Below, one piece after another: positions 1 to 7,559 of a stretch of 64,000 nucleotides of DNA. The stretch lies in assembly GCF_002278035.1 (NCBI RefSeq), contig NZ_CP022604.1:868001-932000 (forward strand), written 5' to 3'. The translations under genes were made by a program, and so were the position numbers. The notes under the pieces were generated by a model, which searched no databases, had not been told where the DNA came from, and worked only from the letters and a program-made list of their open reading frames with translations. The DNA comes from Ochrobactrum quorumnocens. GTDB taxonomy: Bacteria > Pseudomonadota > Alphaproteobacteria > Rhizobiales > Rhizobiaceae. Numbering within the stretch: position 1 is the first letter of the stretch; every line of letters begins with the position of its first letter.

Positions 1-254
1 TCAAGGCAGAAGCTCGCCGCAACAAGATTCTTGGTCTCTGGGCCGCAGAATTGCTTGGCAAGCACGATGCAGACGCTGATGCCTATGCTCGTGAAGTTGT
101 TGCAGCTGATTTTGAAGAAGCGGGTGATGAAGACGTCTTCCGCAAGCTGCGTGCTGATTTCGACGCGGCGAGTGTGAAAGTGACGGACGAAACCATTCGC
201 GAGAAGATGTTTGCTTTCCTCGAGGAAGCAATTCAGCAGGTCCAAAAGGACTAA
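1..254 (+). CDS. DUF1476 family protein (ATP synthase inhibitor zeta-like), 5' end missing
   Basis: The reading frame is open from the window edge to a TAA at 252-254 and gives about 83 residues. It is highly charged and helical: RRNKILGLWAAELLG is followed by an acidic stretch and a C-terminal helix ending QQVQKD. This matches DUF1476 proteins, which include the zeta inhibitor of the F1-ATPase in Paracoccus and other Alphaproteobacteria. Those proteins are about 105 residues long, so roughly 20 N-terminal residues lie outside the window. The family call rests on sequence pattern. Inhibition of ATP synthase is inferred from the family. Confidence 0.8.
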   Translation, partial: KAEARRNKILGLWAAELLGKHDADADAYAREVVAADFEEAGDEDVFRKLRADFDAASVKVTDETIREKMFAFLEEAIQQVQKD

Positions 255-302
255 ATGATATTCAGGGGCGGAAATGCAAAGCGCATTTTCGCCCTTATCA
301 TT

Positions 303-407
303 TGGAGCGTATCCCGAAAAGCGGGAGCCGGTTTTCGGAGAAAGATGCGCGTAAAAACAAATAGATAGAACATTTCCATTGTTTCAGTCTAAACAGGAAA
401 TGCTCTT
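303..407 (+). repeat. MITE-like palindromic repeat (copy 1)
   Basis: This ~105-bp copy runs from TGGAGCGTATCCCG to GGAAATGCTCTT. It has the internal blocks CGGTTTTCGG and GATGCGCGTAAAAACAAATA that recur across the window (10542, 46415). It fills the space just upstream of the aldolase gene. It resembles Brucella Bru-RS elements in size, palindromic ends and intergenic position. Confidence 0.8.
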
Positions 408-423
408 GAGTAGGGGAATAAGC

Positions 424-1185
424 ATGTCTTTGTCTTCGCGTCTTCGTGCCGGAGAAACAGTTCTTTCCGCATGGTCATCCTTGCCGGAAATACTGACAGT
501 TGAGGTTTTGGCTCACAGTGCTCTTGAGGCTGTAACGCTTGATATGCAGCACGGTGGCCATGATGAGCAAAGTGTGCTGCGCAGTCTTGGGTTGATCCTG
601 AACGCAGGAAAGCCACCCGTCGTTCGTATTCCGGTTGGACGTTTTGATATGGCAAGCCGTGCGCTCGACTTTGGCGCTCAGGCTGTAATCGCGCCAATGA
701 TCAACTCGGTTGAAGATGCACGCAGATTTGCAGCAGCGATGAAATATCCGCCGGTTGGTGAGCGTTCGTGGGGCGTTTTCCGAGCCAATGCCGATTACGG
801 CGCGCCAGGTTCGAATGACTATCTCGTGACGGCCAATCAGGACACGCTGGCTTTCGCGATGATTGAAACGCGCGATGCATACGACGCACTTGATGCGATT
901 CTCGATGTACGCGGTATTGATGGCGTATTCGTTGGTCCTGCCGACTTCTCGATTGCCTGGAGCAATGGCCGCGAAGCCAATCCGGATTCCGAAGCAATCA
1001 TCGAGCCGATTAGCATCATTGCACGCAAGGCAGCTGCTGCAGGGAAATTTACAGGCATTTACTCGCCTTCGGCAGAATTCGCACGTCGCTATATTCCGCT
1101 TGGCTTCCAGTTTCTGACATTAGGAAATGACGGCGGCTACATTCGCCTCGGTGCCAAGACGCTTGTGGATGCTGTTCGCGCATAA
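424..1185 (+). CDS. HpcH/HpaI family aldolase (class II, metal dependent)
   Basis: The protein has 253 residues from the ATG at 424. That start is preceded by GTAGGGGAATA, a good ribosome site. An in-frame ATG at 379 lies inside the upstream repeat and is unlikely to be used. Family features seen are DMQHGGHD (usually DxEHGxxD), a central MIETRDAYDAL with the metal-binding Glu, and GVFVGPADFS near residue 180. The family includes 4-hydroxy-2-oxoheptanedioate and 2-dehydro-3-deoxyglucarate aldolases, which cleave 2-oxo acids to pyruvate plus an aldehyde. No pathway genes are adjacent, so the substrate cannot be assigned. Confidence 0.88.
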   Translation: MSLSSRLRAGETVLSAWSSLPEILTVEVLAHSALEAVTLDMQHGGHDEQSVLRSLGLILNAGKPPVVRIPVGRFDMASRALDFGAQAVIAPMINSVEDARRFAAAMKYPPVGERSWGVFRANADYGAPGSNDYLVTANQDTLAFAMIETRDAYDALDAILDVRGIDGVFVGPADFSIAWSNGREANPDSEAIIEPISIIARKAAAAGKFTGIYSPSAEFARRYIPLGFQFLTLGNDGGYIRLGAKTLVDAVRA

Positions 1186-1186
1186 G

Positions 1187-1223
1187 AAAAAAGCGGCAGA
1201 TGGATTGTCATCTGCCGCTTTTA
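1187..1223. terminator. bidirectional terminator between aldolase and RBBP9-like gene
   Basis: A perfect 12-bp stem (AAGCGGCAGATG with CATCTGCCGCTT) has a 6-nt loop. It is flanked by an A-run on the left and TTTT on the right. It lies between two convergent genes, so it can serve both. Confidence 0.9.
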
Positions 1224-1270
1224 AACTGGATATGAATCTATTTAATCAGATGTACTTATAACTTATTGAA

Positions 1271-1837
1271 TTAGTGATGTTTTACAGGTTGCAGCTGGGT
1301 CATGAATTCAGCAAAAACCATTGAGCCTTCAGGCCATGGGCCGTGGCCTGATTCCGAATTGATGTGCCCGGATTCACCTGCATCTATCAACATCGCGCCC
1401 CAATCCTTCACAACCTCTTCTGCGGCTTCAAAGCTTGAGAACGGATCGTTGCGACTGACGACTGTGATCGTCGGAAAAGGCAAACGCTCACGCGGATAAG
1501 GACCAAAGGTCATAAGATGCTTGGGCCGGATCTTTTCATTTGAGACGTCCGGTGGTGCCACAAAAAATGCGCCAGCAATCTTATGCTGAATGTGCGGCAT
1601 GGCGTGAAGCGCGGTCGCGACACCCAGTGAATGCGCGACCAGAACAATAGGCTTTGTGGCCTCATTGGCGGCTTTCACAAGCTGTGCGACCCAATCGTCC
1701 TTTACGGGTTTCGACCATTCGGCCTGCTCGACACGCCGAGCCGTCGAGAGTTTGCTCTCCCAACGGGTCTGCCAGTGATCGGGGCCGGAATTGGTGTAGC
1801 CAGGGATAATGAGGATATCTGTGTCTTTGACTTTCAT
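1271..1837 (-). CDS. RBBP9/YdeN-type serine hydrolase
   Basis: This is a 188-residue small alpha/beta hydrolase. The N-terminal ILIIPGYTNSGPDHWQTRWE is the hallmark of the RBBP9/YdeN family. The nucleophile elbow VAHSLG follows near residue 70. A DPFSS segment and the final GHINSESGHGPWPEG supply the Asp and His of the triad. The length is normal for the family, which has esterase-like activity on unknown substrates. The gene is monocistronic and converges on the aldolase. Confidence 0.88.
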   Translation of the reverse strand: MKVKDTDILIIPGYTNSGPDHWQTRWESKLSTARRVEQAEWSKPVKDDWVAQLVKAANEATKPIVLVAHSLGVATALHAMPHIQHKIAGAFFVAPPDVSNEKIRPKHLMTFGPYPRERLPFPTITVVSRNDPFSSFEAAEEVVKDWGAMLIDAGESGHINSESGHGPWPEGSMVFAEFMTQLQPVKHH

Positions 1838-1878
1838 GCCTCCTATTTAGAGGCGATTTTGCATGTCTTCAAGCTTGC

Positions 1879-1985
1879 TAAAGCGTGTCGAGCTCAAATG
1901 GATTCATTTGAGCTCCCGCGAACATGTGACAGCTAAAAGAATTTAGAGCGAGCGCCATGGGTGCGATTAAGCGGGACACGCTCTA
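1879..1985. repeat. MITE-like repeat, TAAAGCGTGTC...GACACGCTCTA type
   Basis: Terminal inverted repeats TAAAGCGTGTC and GACACGCTCTA enclose an inner palindrome around ATGGATTCATTTGAGC and an internal TTTAGAGCG. The copy at 18024 shares the core (AATGGATTCATTT, CGCGAACATG). Confidence 0.78.
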
Positions 1986-2147
1986 ATTGCATAGCGCGAA
2001 AAGTATTAAGCGCCTTGGTATAAGACGGGTACTCGAAGATGACTGACGCAAATGATGAACAGCTTGTTCGATGATCGCTATCTTGTGAAACGCTCTCCGA
2101 ATTGTGATCTTTGGCGAGAAGATAACTACGGAGAGGATGTAACGACT

Positions 2148-3119
2148 ATGGCCATCAGCAGAAGAACTATGCTTGGTTCTGCAGGCGCAGCCGTTATGAG
2201 CAATATTCTTTCCGCGCGCGCAGAAATGCCGCCGAAGGAGAATGAAATGACTGAGACGCTGAAGACGGCCACCACCGAAAAGGTCGTTTCCAACAACACT
2301 GCAAAAAACGCACCTTTGCCCTTCGCAATGACGACACCAGTACGTGTGGCGCGTGTTGGTCTTAAGGCGCGCGATGCTGAAGGCCTTGCAGAGTATTATC
2401 GCAACGTTGTGGGCTTGCGGGAGATGACACGCCGTGGAGCTTCCATTGTTTTGGGCGCAGGTGATCGCGAACTGATGGAAATCGAACAGTTTTCCGCAGC
2501 TAAACCTGATGATCCACGCAGTGCAGGTCTTTATCACACGGCATTTCTGTTACCGACACGTGGCGATCTCGCACGCTGGTCGCGTCGTGCTATCGACAAG
2601 CAGTTGCCCGTTGCCGGTGCATCCGACCACAATGTCAGTGAAGCAATTTATCTGACCGATCCGGAAGGGAACGGCATCGAAATCTATTCCGATCGCCCAC
2701 ACAATACGTGGCAGTGGAACGGTGATCGTGTGAAAATGGGTACCGATGCGCTTGACGTTAAAGACCTTCTCGATGTTATCGATCGTGAGGGCGGTGAATG
2801 GAACGGTGCGCCACAGAATACCGTCATTGGTCATGTCCACTTGCGCGTGGGCAATGCAAAGGATGCCGAAGCTTTCTGGCATCAGCAACTGGGCTTTGAT
2901 ACCGTGCAGACCTATGGCGACAAGGCAGTTTTTTTGTCTACGGGTGGATATCATCACCACATCGGCGCAAATGCCTGGCAGAGCTCTGGTGCTGGTAAAC
3001 GTGATCAGGACCGCACTGGCCTTGGATGGGTTGAGATGGAAGATACGCGAGGCGGCAATAACCGCGCCTTTGAAGATCCATGGGGCAATGTAATCAATAC
3101 GATTAAAAAGAGCGCATAA
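2148..3119 (+). CDS. VOC family dioxygenase/glyoxalase-like protein with possible Tat signal
   Basis: The protein has 323 residues and two vicinal-oxygen-chelate modules. The first carries VGLKARDAEGLAEYYRNVVG and LYHTAFLLPT. The second carries GHVHLRVGNAKDAEAFW and GGYHHHIGANAW, with metal-ligand His/Glu near the YLTDPEGNGIEIY and EDPWGNV segments. The architecture is that of catechol 2,3-dioxygenase-like CatE proteins. From the ATG at 2148 the protein begins SRRTMLG, then a short apolar stretch ending SARAE, which looks like a twin-arginine signal. A second ATG at 2247 (MTETLK) has the stronger ribosome site GAAGGAGAATGAA. The true start, and hence the location, is therefore undecided. The substrate is unknown. 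Confidence 0.85.
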   Translation: MAISRRTMLGSAGAAVMSNILSARAEMPPKENEMTETLKTATTEKVVSNNTAKNAPLPFAMTTPVRVARVGLKARDAEGLAEYYRNVVGLREMTRRGASIVLGAGDRELMEIEQFSAAKPDDPRSAGLYHTAFLLPTRGDLARWSRRAIDKQLPVAGASDHNVSEAIYLTDPEGNGIEIYSDRPHNTWQWNGDRVKMGTDALDVKDLLDVIDREGGEWNGAPQNTVIGHVHLRVGNAKDAEAFWHQQLGFDTVQTYGDKAVFLSTGGYHHHIGANAWQSSGAGKRDQDRTGLGWVEMEDTRGGNNRAFEDPWGNVINTIKKSA

Positions 3120-3130
3120 CCCGAGATAAT

Positions 3131-3167
3131 AAAAAGCCCCATGTTTAGAGAAACATGGGGCTTTTTT
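3131..3167 (+). terminator. rho-independent terminator of the VOC gene
   Basis: The stem AAAAAGCCCCATGTTT pairs with AAACATGGGGCTTTTTT across a 4-nt loop and ends in a T-run just after the gene. Confidence 0.93.
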
Positions 3168-3170
3168 CGA

Positions 3171-3229
3171 GTTTGACGTTTGAAACAGCGTATGTGTCAG
3201 TTGGGATTCAAACGTCAAATTCAATCCAC
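3171..3229 (+). repeat. second repeat family, copy A
   Basis: The block GTTTGACGTTTGAAACAGC ... GGGATTCAAACGTCAAATTC matches, in inverted orientation, the longer palindrome at 11610-11687. Its arms pair with each other (TTTGACGTTTGAA with TTCAAACGTCAAA). Confidence 0.7.
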
Positions 3230-3334
3230 TACAGCATAATTCCTTAAACTTGAATCAGTTTAAGGTAAAATTATGCTGTAAATATAAAGTGTTAGAGCGA
3301 CCTTTGTGCGCCCAAGAGGGCGCACGGCGCTCTA
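3230..3334. repeat. MITE-like repeat made of two hairpins
   Basis: The left half is a palindrome from TACAGCATAATTCC to ATTATGCTGTA, centred near 3254. The right half runs TAGAGCG ... GTGCGCCCAAGAGGGCGCAC ... CGCTCTA. The GCGCCC-AAGAG-GGGCGC block recurs at 41070 and 61655. It lies between two genes and may add a stem-loop to the purB 3' end. Confidence 0.75.
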
Positions 3335-3345
3335 GACCCTAAATC

Positions 3346-4647
3346 TCAGCCGAAAACGCGCTTGAAAATCGTATCGACATGCTTGGTGTGATAGCCAAGG
3401 TCAAACTTTTCGCGGATCTGTTCTTCGGAGAGTGCTGCACGCACTTCCTGATCGGCCAGCAGTTCTTCAAGGAAGTCTGCCCCCTGTTCCCAGACACGCA
3501 TCGCATTGCGCTGCACGAGGCGATAGGAATCCTCACGGGAAACACCAGCCTGCGTAAGAGCCAACAGCACGCGCTGTGAATGCACGAGACCACGGAATTT
3601 GTTCATGTTCTTGAGCATGTTGTCTGGATAGATCACCAGCTTCTCGATAACGCCAGCCAGACGGTTCAGCGCGAAATCAAGCGTGATGGTGGTGTCCGGA
3701 CCAATCGCACGCTCGACACTCGAATGTGAAATATCGCGTTCATGCCAGAGAGCAACGTTTTCCATAGCAGGCACAACCGACATACGAACCAGACGGGCGA
3801 GACCGGTCAGGTTTTCGGTCAGAACAGGGTTACGCTTGTGCGGCATAGCGGACGAGCCCTTCTGGCCGGGTGAGAAGAACTCTTCTGCTTCCAGAACTTC
3901 TGTGCGCTGCATGTGACGGATTTCGATTGCAACATTTTCAATCGACGAAGCGATAACGCCAAGCGTTGCAAAGAACATGGCATGGCGGTCGCGCGGGATA
4001 ACCTGCGTTGAAACTGGCTCAGCTTCGAGACCGAGCTTTTCGCAGACATATTCTTCAACGCGTGGATCGATATTGGCGAAAGTGCCAACAGCACCCGACA
4101 CCGCACCGGTTGCGATTTCGGCGCGGGCTGCAACGAGACGAGCACGGTTACGCGACATCTCGGCGTAGAAACGTGCAAATGTGAGACCCATTGTTGTCGG
4201 CTCGGCATGAATGCCATGGCTGCGACCAATACGAACGGTATCCTTATGCTCGAAAGAACGCTTTTTGAGCGCTGCAAGCACGCGGTCCATGTCTGCGAGA
4301 AGCAGATCAGCGGCGCGTACGAGCTGCACATTCAGCGTCGTGTCGAGCACGTCCGAAGAGGTCATACCCTGATGCACAAAGCGGCTGTCCGGGCCGATGA
4401 ATTCAGCAAGATGCGTCAGAAATGCAATGACGTCATGCTTGGTGACGGCTTCGATTTCATCGATGCGCGCAACGTCGAACTTTGCAACGCTACCCTTTTC
4501 CCAAATGGTCTTGGCAGCTTCCTTTGGGATTACGCCCAGTTCAGCGAGCGCTTCGCAGGCATAGGCCTCAATTTCGAACCAGATACGGAATTTGGTTTCG
4601 GGAGACCAGATGGCGACCATTTCTGGTCGGGAATAGCGCGGGATCAT
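3346..4647 (-). CDS. purB: adenylosuccinate lyase
   Basis: The protein has 433 residues from MIPRYSRPEMVAIW. It catalyses two fumarate-releasing steps: SAICAR to AICAR, and adenylosuccinate to AMP. The signature loop GSSAMPHKRNP, with the catalytic Ser, is present, as are TSSDVLDT and SHGIHAEP. AGGA lies 7 nt before the ATG at 4647; the ATG at 4653 is too close to that site to be used. The length is usual for the alphaproteobacterial form. rpe lies 116 bp upstream on the same strand. Confidence 0.96.
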   Translation of the reverse strand: MIPRYSRPEMVAIWSPETKFRIWFEIEAYACEALAELGVIPKEAAKTIWEKGSVAKFDVARIDEIEAVTKHDVIAFLTHLAEFIGPDSRFVHQGMTSSDVLDTTLNVQLVRAADLLLADMDRVLAALKKRSFEHKDTVRIGRSHGIHAEPTTMGLTFARFYAEMSRNRARLVAARAEIATGAVSGAVGTFANIDPRVEEYVCEKLGLEAEPVSTQVIPRDRHAMFFATLGVIASSIENVAIEIRHMQRTEVLEAEEFFSPGQKGSSAMPHKRNPVLTENLTGLARLVRMSVVPAMENVALWHERDISHSSVERAIGPDTTITLDFALNRLAGVIEKLVIYPDNMLKNMNKFRGLVHSQRVLLALTQAGVSREDSYRLVQRNAMRVWEQGADFLEELLADQEVRAALSEEQIREKFDLGYHTKHVDTIFKRVFG

Positions 4648-4763
4648 GGGCATATCCTGTTTTGGCGGCCCGTCTGCCGGGCTGCAGGTCTTGGGTAAAG
4701 GGAATGCGCGGTGTTTAGCAGAGCGCAAGGCTCTGCTCAATGCACTCGCCCCGGGAAAATAGT

Positions 4764-5435
4764 TCAGCGTGCTGCTTCTGCTGCTTGGCGAATGGCTGCG
4801 ATGTTGGCGCGGTAGGTTTCTACCGAGATACCCTTGTAGACAGCAGAACCGGCAACAAGAATATTTGCACCTGCAGCAACAACCGATCCAGCGGTTTCAG
4901 GTGTAATGCCACCATCCACTTCAATGTCGATTGGACGGTCACCGATCATATCACGCACGCGCTTGATCTTGTCGAGCATAGGCGCAATGAACTTCTGACC
5001 ACCAAAGCCCGGATTGACCGTCATGACGAGAACGAGGTCAACGTCATCGATCACATTTGTCAGAGCCTCGACAGGGGTCGCAGGGTTGAGCGCCAGACCA
5101 GCCTTTTTGCCCAAAGCACGGATGCTCTGAAGCGAGCGGTGCGTATGCGCGCCAGCTTCGGCATGGATCGTGATCAGATCGCAGCCTGCATCAGCGAAGT
5201 GCTCGAGATAGGGGTCGCAAGGCGCAATCATGAGATGCGTATCGAAGAAAGCCTTGGTGCGCGGACGAATGGCTTTTACCACCTGTGGACCAAACGTGAT
5301 GTTTGGCACGAAATGACCGTCCATGACGTCGATATGAATCCAGTCGGCACCCGCTTCAAGCACGGCATCAACTTCTTCTCCAAGACGCGCAAAGTCAGCG
5401 GACAAAATGGATGGGGCGATAGCGATAGGACGCAT
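4764..5435 (-). CDS. rpe: ribulose-phosphate 3-epimerase
   Basis: This 223-residue TIM-barrel enzyme interconverts ribulose-5-P and xylulose-5-P in the pentose phosphate pathway. The motifs seen are [31 protein letters not shown] with metal-binding His/Asp, [12 protein letters not shown], and [10 protein letters not shown] with phosphate-binding glycines. The length is standard. It follows the lipid A operon on the same strand but is separated from it by a strong terminator. Confidence 0.96.
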   Translation of the reverse strand: MRPIAIAPSILSADFARLGEEVDAVLEAGADWIHIDVMDGHFVPNITFGPQVVKAIRPRTKAFFDTHLMIAPCDPYLEHFADAGCDLITIHAEAGAHTHRSLQSIRALGKKAGLALNPATPVEALTNVIDDVDLVLVMTVNPGFGGQKFIAPMLDKIKRVRDMIGDRPIDIEVDGGITPETAGSVVAAGANILVAGSAVYKGISVETYRANIAAIRQAAEAAR

Positions 5436-5467
5436 GTTTGTCTCCCTTGCAGGATGTTTTCACATCA

Positions 5468-5507
5468 TAAAATAAAAATGCGCCCGGCCAAGGTGGGCCG
5501 AACGCAC
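5468..5507 (-). terminator. terminator of the acpXL-lpxXL operon
   Basis: Read on the minus strand, TGCGTTCGGCC pairs with GGCCGGGCGCA across a short loop. TTTTTATTTT follows. It lies directly after lpxXL. Confidence 0.85.
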
Positions 5508-5519
5508 ATATTTAGTTGG

Positions 5520-6446
5520 TCAGCCCCAACGCTTGTGGAACCACATCCACTGGCCGGGATATTCGCGTACCCAGCCTTCAACGGTGTCGTTGAGAAGCTG
5601 AGCAGTCGCGGCAACATCGATTTCGCCTTTTTCGTCGCGTGGCAGCTCCATGCGCTCTTTGAGTTCGAGCCGATAGCGACCGCCAGGCAAACGAATGCAG
5701 CGCGCCGGGTAGACATCACAATCATATTGACGTGCGAGCTTTGCCAAGAGCGGATTGGTCTTGACCGGTCGGTCGAAAAAAGTCGAGGGAACGCCACGCT
5801 GGAACTTCTGGTCCACCAGCATCCCGACATTACCGCCAGCATCCAGAACACGCGCCAGCGACCAAGCGGCACCGGCCTTTGATGGCACGAGATGCCCCAT
5901 ATTGGTGCGGCGCGCCTTGAGAACGGTCTTCGCAATATAGGGATTGTTCGGCGGACGGAAGAGGGCCGTCACATCAAGACCAAATGTACCCGCGCAGATC
6001 GGGAGAAGCTCGAAATTGCCTGTATGCGCGGTGAAGAAGATGTGCGGTTTCTTCTCATCACGCAGGCGTTCGAAGATCGGAATTCCTTCGACTTCAATCA
6101 GGCCGGGCTCTGTAGCATTTGGGTCGAAATCGAAGATCGCGTCGAGGAAGATATATTCTGCGAAGAGGCGAGCCATCGAATCCCACATTTCGATGGCGAT
6201 CTTTTCGATTTCTGCTTCGCTCTTCTCAGGATAGGCCAGACGAAGATTGTTGATCGCAACCTTGTGTCGGGGCGTGAGCGGCCCAACACGACGTGCAAAC
6301 CAAGCTGAGAAGCGGATCGCGCTTTTAGCAGGCAACAGACGCAGCAGGGCCAGAGCCAGAAACACTGCCTGCGCCCAAAGCCAGTAGTTGAACTGCTTGA
6401 GTTTACGCGACCATTTGAAGAGAAGAAGCTTGAACTTGAACATCAA
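5520..6446 (-). CDS. lpxXL: LpxXL-type very-long-chain acyltransferase (HtrB/LpxL superfamily)
   Basis: The protein has 308 residues with an N-terminal hydrophobic helix (FNYWLWAQAVFLALALLRLL), so it is bound to the inner membrane. The acyltransferase motif is FFTAHTGNFELLP, the HX4E catalytic pair. LVDQKFQRGVPSTFF and the terminal PGQWMWFHKRWG are also typical of LpxL-family late acyltransferases. Its place as last gene after acpXL, two fabF genes and adh identifies it as LpxXL, which in Rhizobium moves the C28 chain from AcpXL to lipid A. That role is inferred from family and context. It starts 4 nt after the adh stop. Confidence 0.92.
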   Translation of the reverse strand: MMFKFKLLLFKWSRKLKQFNYWLWAQAVFLALALLRLLPAKSAIRFSAWFARRVGPLTPRHKVAINNLRLAYPEKSEAEIEKIAIEMWDSMARLFAEYIFLDAIFDFDPNATEPGLIEVEGIPIFERLRDEKKPHIFFTAHTGNFELLPICAGTFGLDVTALFRPPNNPYIAKTVLKARRTNMGHLVPSKAGAAWSLARVLDAGGNVGMLVDQKFQRGVPSTFFDRPVKTNPLLAKLARQYDCDVYPARCIRLPGGRYRLELKERMELPRDEKGEIDVAATAQLLNDTVEGWVREYPGQWMWFHKRWG

Positions 6447-6450
6447 AAGC

Positions 6451-7479
6451 TTAGTCGATCTGCAACACGATTTTGCCGAAGACGTCGCGGCCTTCCATGC
6501 GCTTCAAAGCAGTGTCGATATCATCAAAGCCGACAATCGTGTCGATGACCGGATGAACGACGCCTTGCGCCATTTTCTGCATGGCGTCAGCCATATTCTC
6601 CATGCGGCAACCGAATGAACCGAGAAGCTTAAGCTGCTGTTGGAACAACATCATCAGGTTCATGTTCGTGGAAACGCCGGAGGTGGAACCACAGGTCACA
6701 AGACGTCCACCGCGCTTCATGCAAAGCATTGAGCCTGCCCATGTGTCTGCGCCGACATGTTCAAACACGACATCGACGCCCTTCTTTTTGGTGAGCTTGC
6801 GAACAACACCTTCAAAGCGGTCGACACGATAATTGATAACGTGATCGGCACCCAGTGCCTTGGCCTTTTCGATCTTGTCATCCGAGCCAACGGTAGTGAT
6901 GACGGTGCAGCCCATCTTCTTGGCAAGCTGGATTGCGGCCGAACCAATGCCGGAACCCCCGGCCTGAACCAGAATCGTTTCACCCGGCTGAAGCTTCGCA
7001 TTGTCAAACAGCATATGCTCGACCGTACCGAAGGTCACAGGAGCAACAGCCGCACCGATTGCGTCAACGCCGGGAGGTGCTGGAACCAGAAGACGTGCTG
7101 GCAGATTGACTGCTTCACATGCAAAGCCATCAAGATGGAAGCCGTGGACGCCGCCTACATGTTCACAGAGGTTGTCGCGGCCTTCGCGGCAGGCCTTGCA
7201 GAGACCGCAAGTGCGTGCGCCATAGATCGAAACGAGCTGACCGGGCAGAACATTGGAAACACCGGGACCGATTGCATCGACAACGCCAGAGGCTTCCGCA
7301 CCGATGACCAGTGGCATCTTGCGCTTGGCAAATGCCATGCCGCGCCAGCCCCATACATCAATATGATTGAGCGCGACGGCTTTGATCCTGACCGTAACTT
7401 CGCCATTGCCGGGTGCGGCAGGCGGAGCGATATCGGTCATTTCGAGACGACGATCATCAAGAAGCTGCAAGGCGCGCAT
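6451..7479 (-). CDS. zinc-type alcohol dehydrogenase of the VLCFA operon (adh2XL-like)
   Basis: This is a 342-residue medium-chain dehydrogenase/reductase. The structural zinc site is CGLCKACREGRDNLC (four Cys). GAEASGVV lies in the catalytic domain, and the Rossmann motif AGGSGIGSAAIQLA binds NAD(P). The C-terminus is VFGKIVLQID. In the Rhizobium acpXL cluster the equivalent gene is adh2XL, whose exact role in making the 27-hydroxy C28 chain is not settled. It could be an enoyl or keto reductase of the elongation cycle, or act on the omega-1 position. The gene is tightly coupled to lpxXL. Confidence 0.88.
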   Translation of the reverse strand: MRALQLLDDRRLEMTDIAPPAAPGNGEVTVRIKAVALNHIDVWGWRGMAFAKRKMPLVIGAEASGVVDAIGPGVSNVLPGQLVSIYGARTCGLCKACREGRDNLCEHVGGVHGFHLDGFACEAVNLPARLLVPAPPGVDAIGAAVAPVTFGTVEHMLFDNAKLQPGETILVQAGGSGIGSAAIQLAKKMGCTVITTVGSDDKIEKAKALGADHVINYRVDRFEGVVRKLTKKKGVDVVFEHVGADTWAGSMLCMKRGGRLVTCGSTSGVSTNMNLMMLFQQQLKLLGSFGCRMENMADAMQKMAQGVVHPVIDTIVGFDDIDTALKRMEGRDVFGKIVLQID

Positions 7480-7500
7480 GAATTTATCCTTTTCAAGACA

Positions 7501-7533
7501 TAATCCCGGAAAGCATTCGGCTTTCCGGGATTA
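7501..7533 (-). other. perfect stem-loop inside the lipid A operon
   Basis: TAATCCCGGAAAGC pairs perfectly (14 bp) with GCTTTCCGGGATTA across a 5-nt loop, between fabF1 and adh. No T-run follows on the minus strand. It is therefore more likely a processing or stability element, or an attenuator, than a full terminator. Confidence 0.7.
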
Positions 7534-7559
7534 CCGAGAATATATAACTTTTAGTCCGA

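Noticed and set aside
379..423. Longer start for the aldolase gene at 379
   Set aside because: The extra codons come from the repeat element, and the ATG at 424 has a clear ribosome site and matches the family N-terminus.
4740..5882. 380-codon plus-strand open frame opposite rpe and lpxXL
   Set aside because: It lies antisense to two well-supported genes, has no ribosome site and no recognisable domain. Long antisense frames are common at this GC content.
6757..7503. 248-codon plus-strand open frame opposite adh
   Set aside because: It is a shadow of a conserved dehydrogenase gene, and its translation is low-complexity with scattered Cys and no family features.
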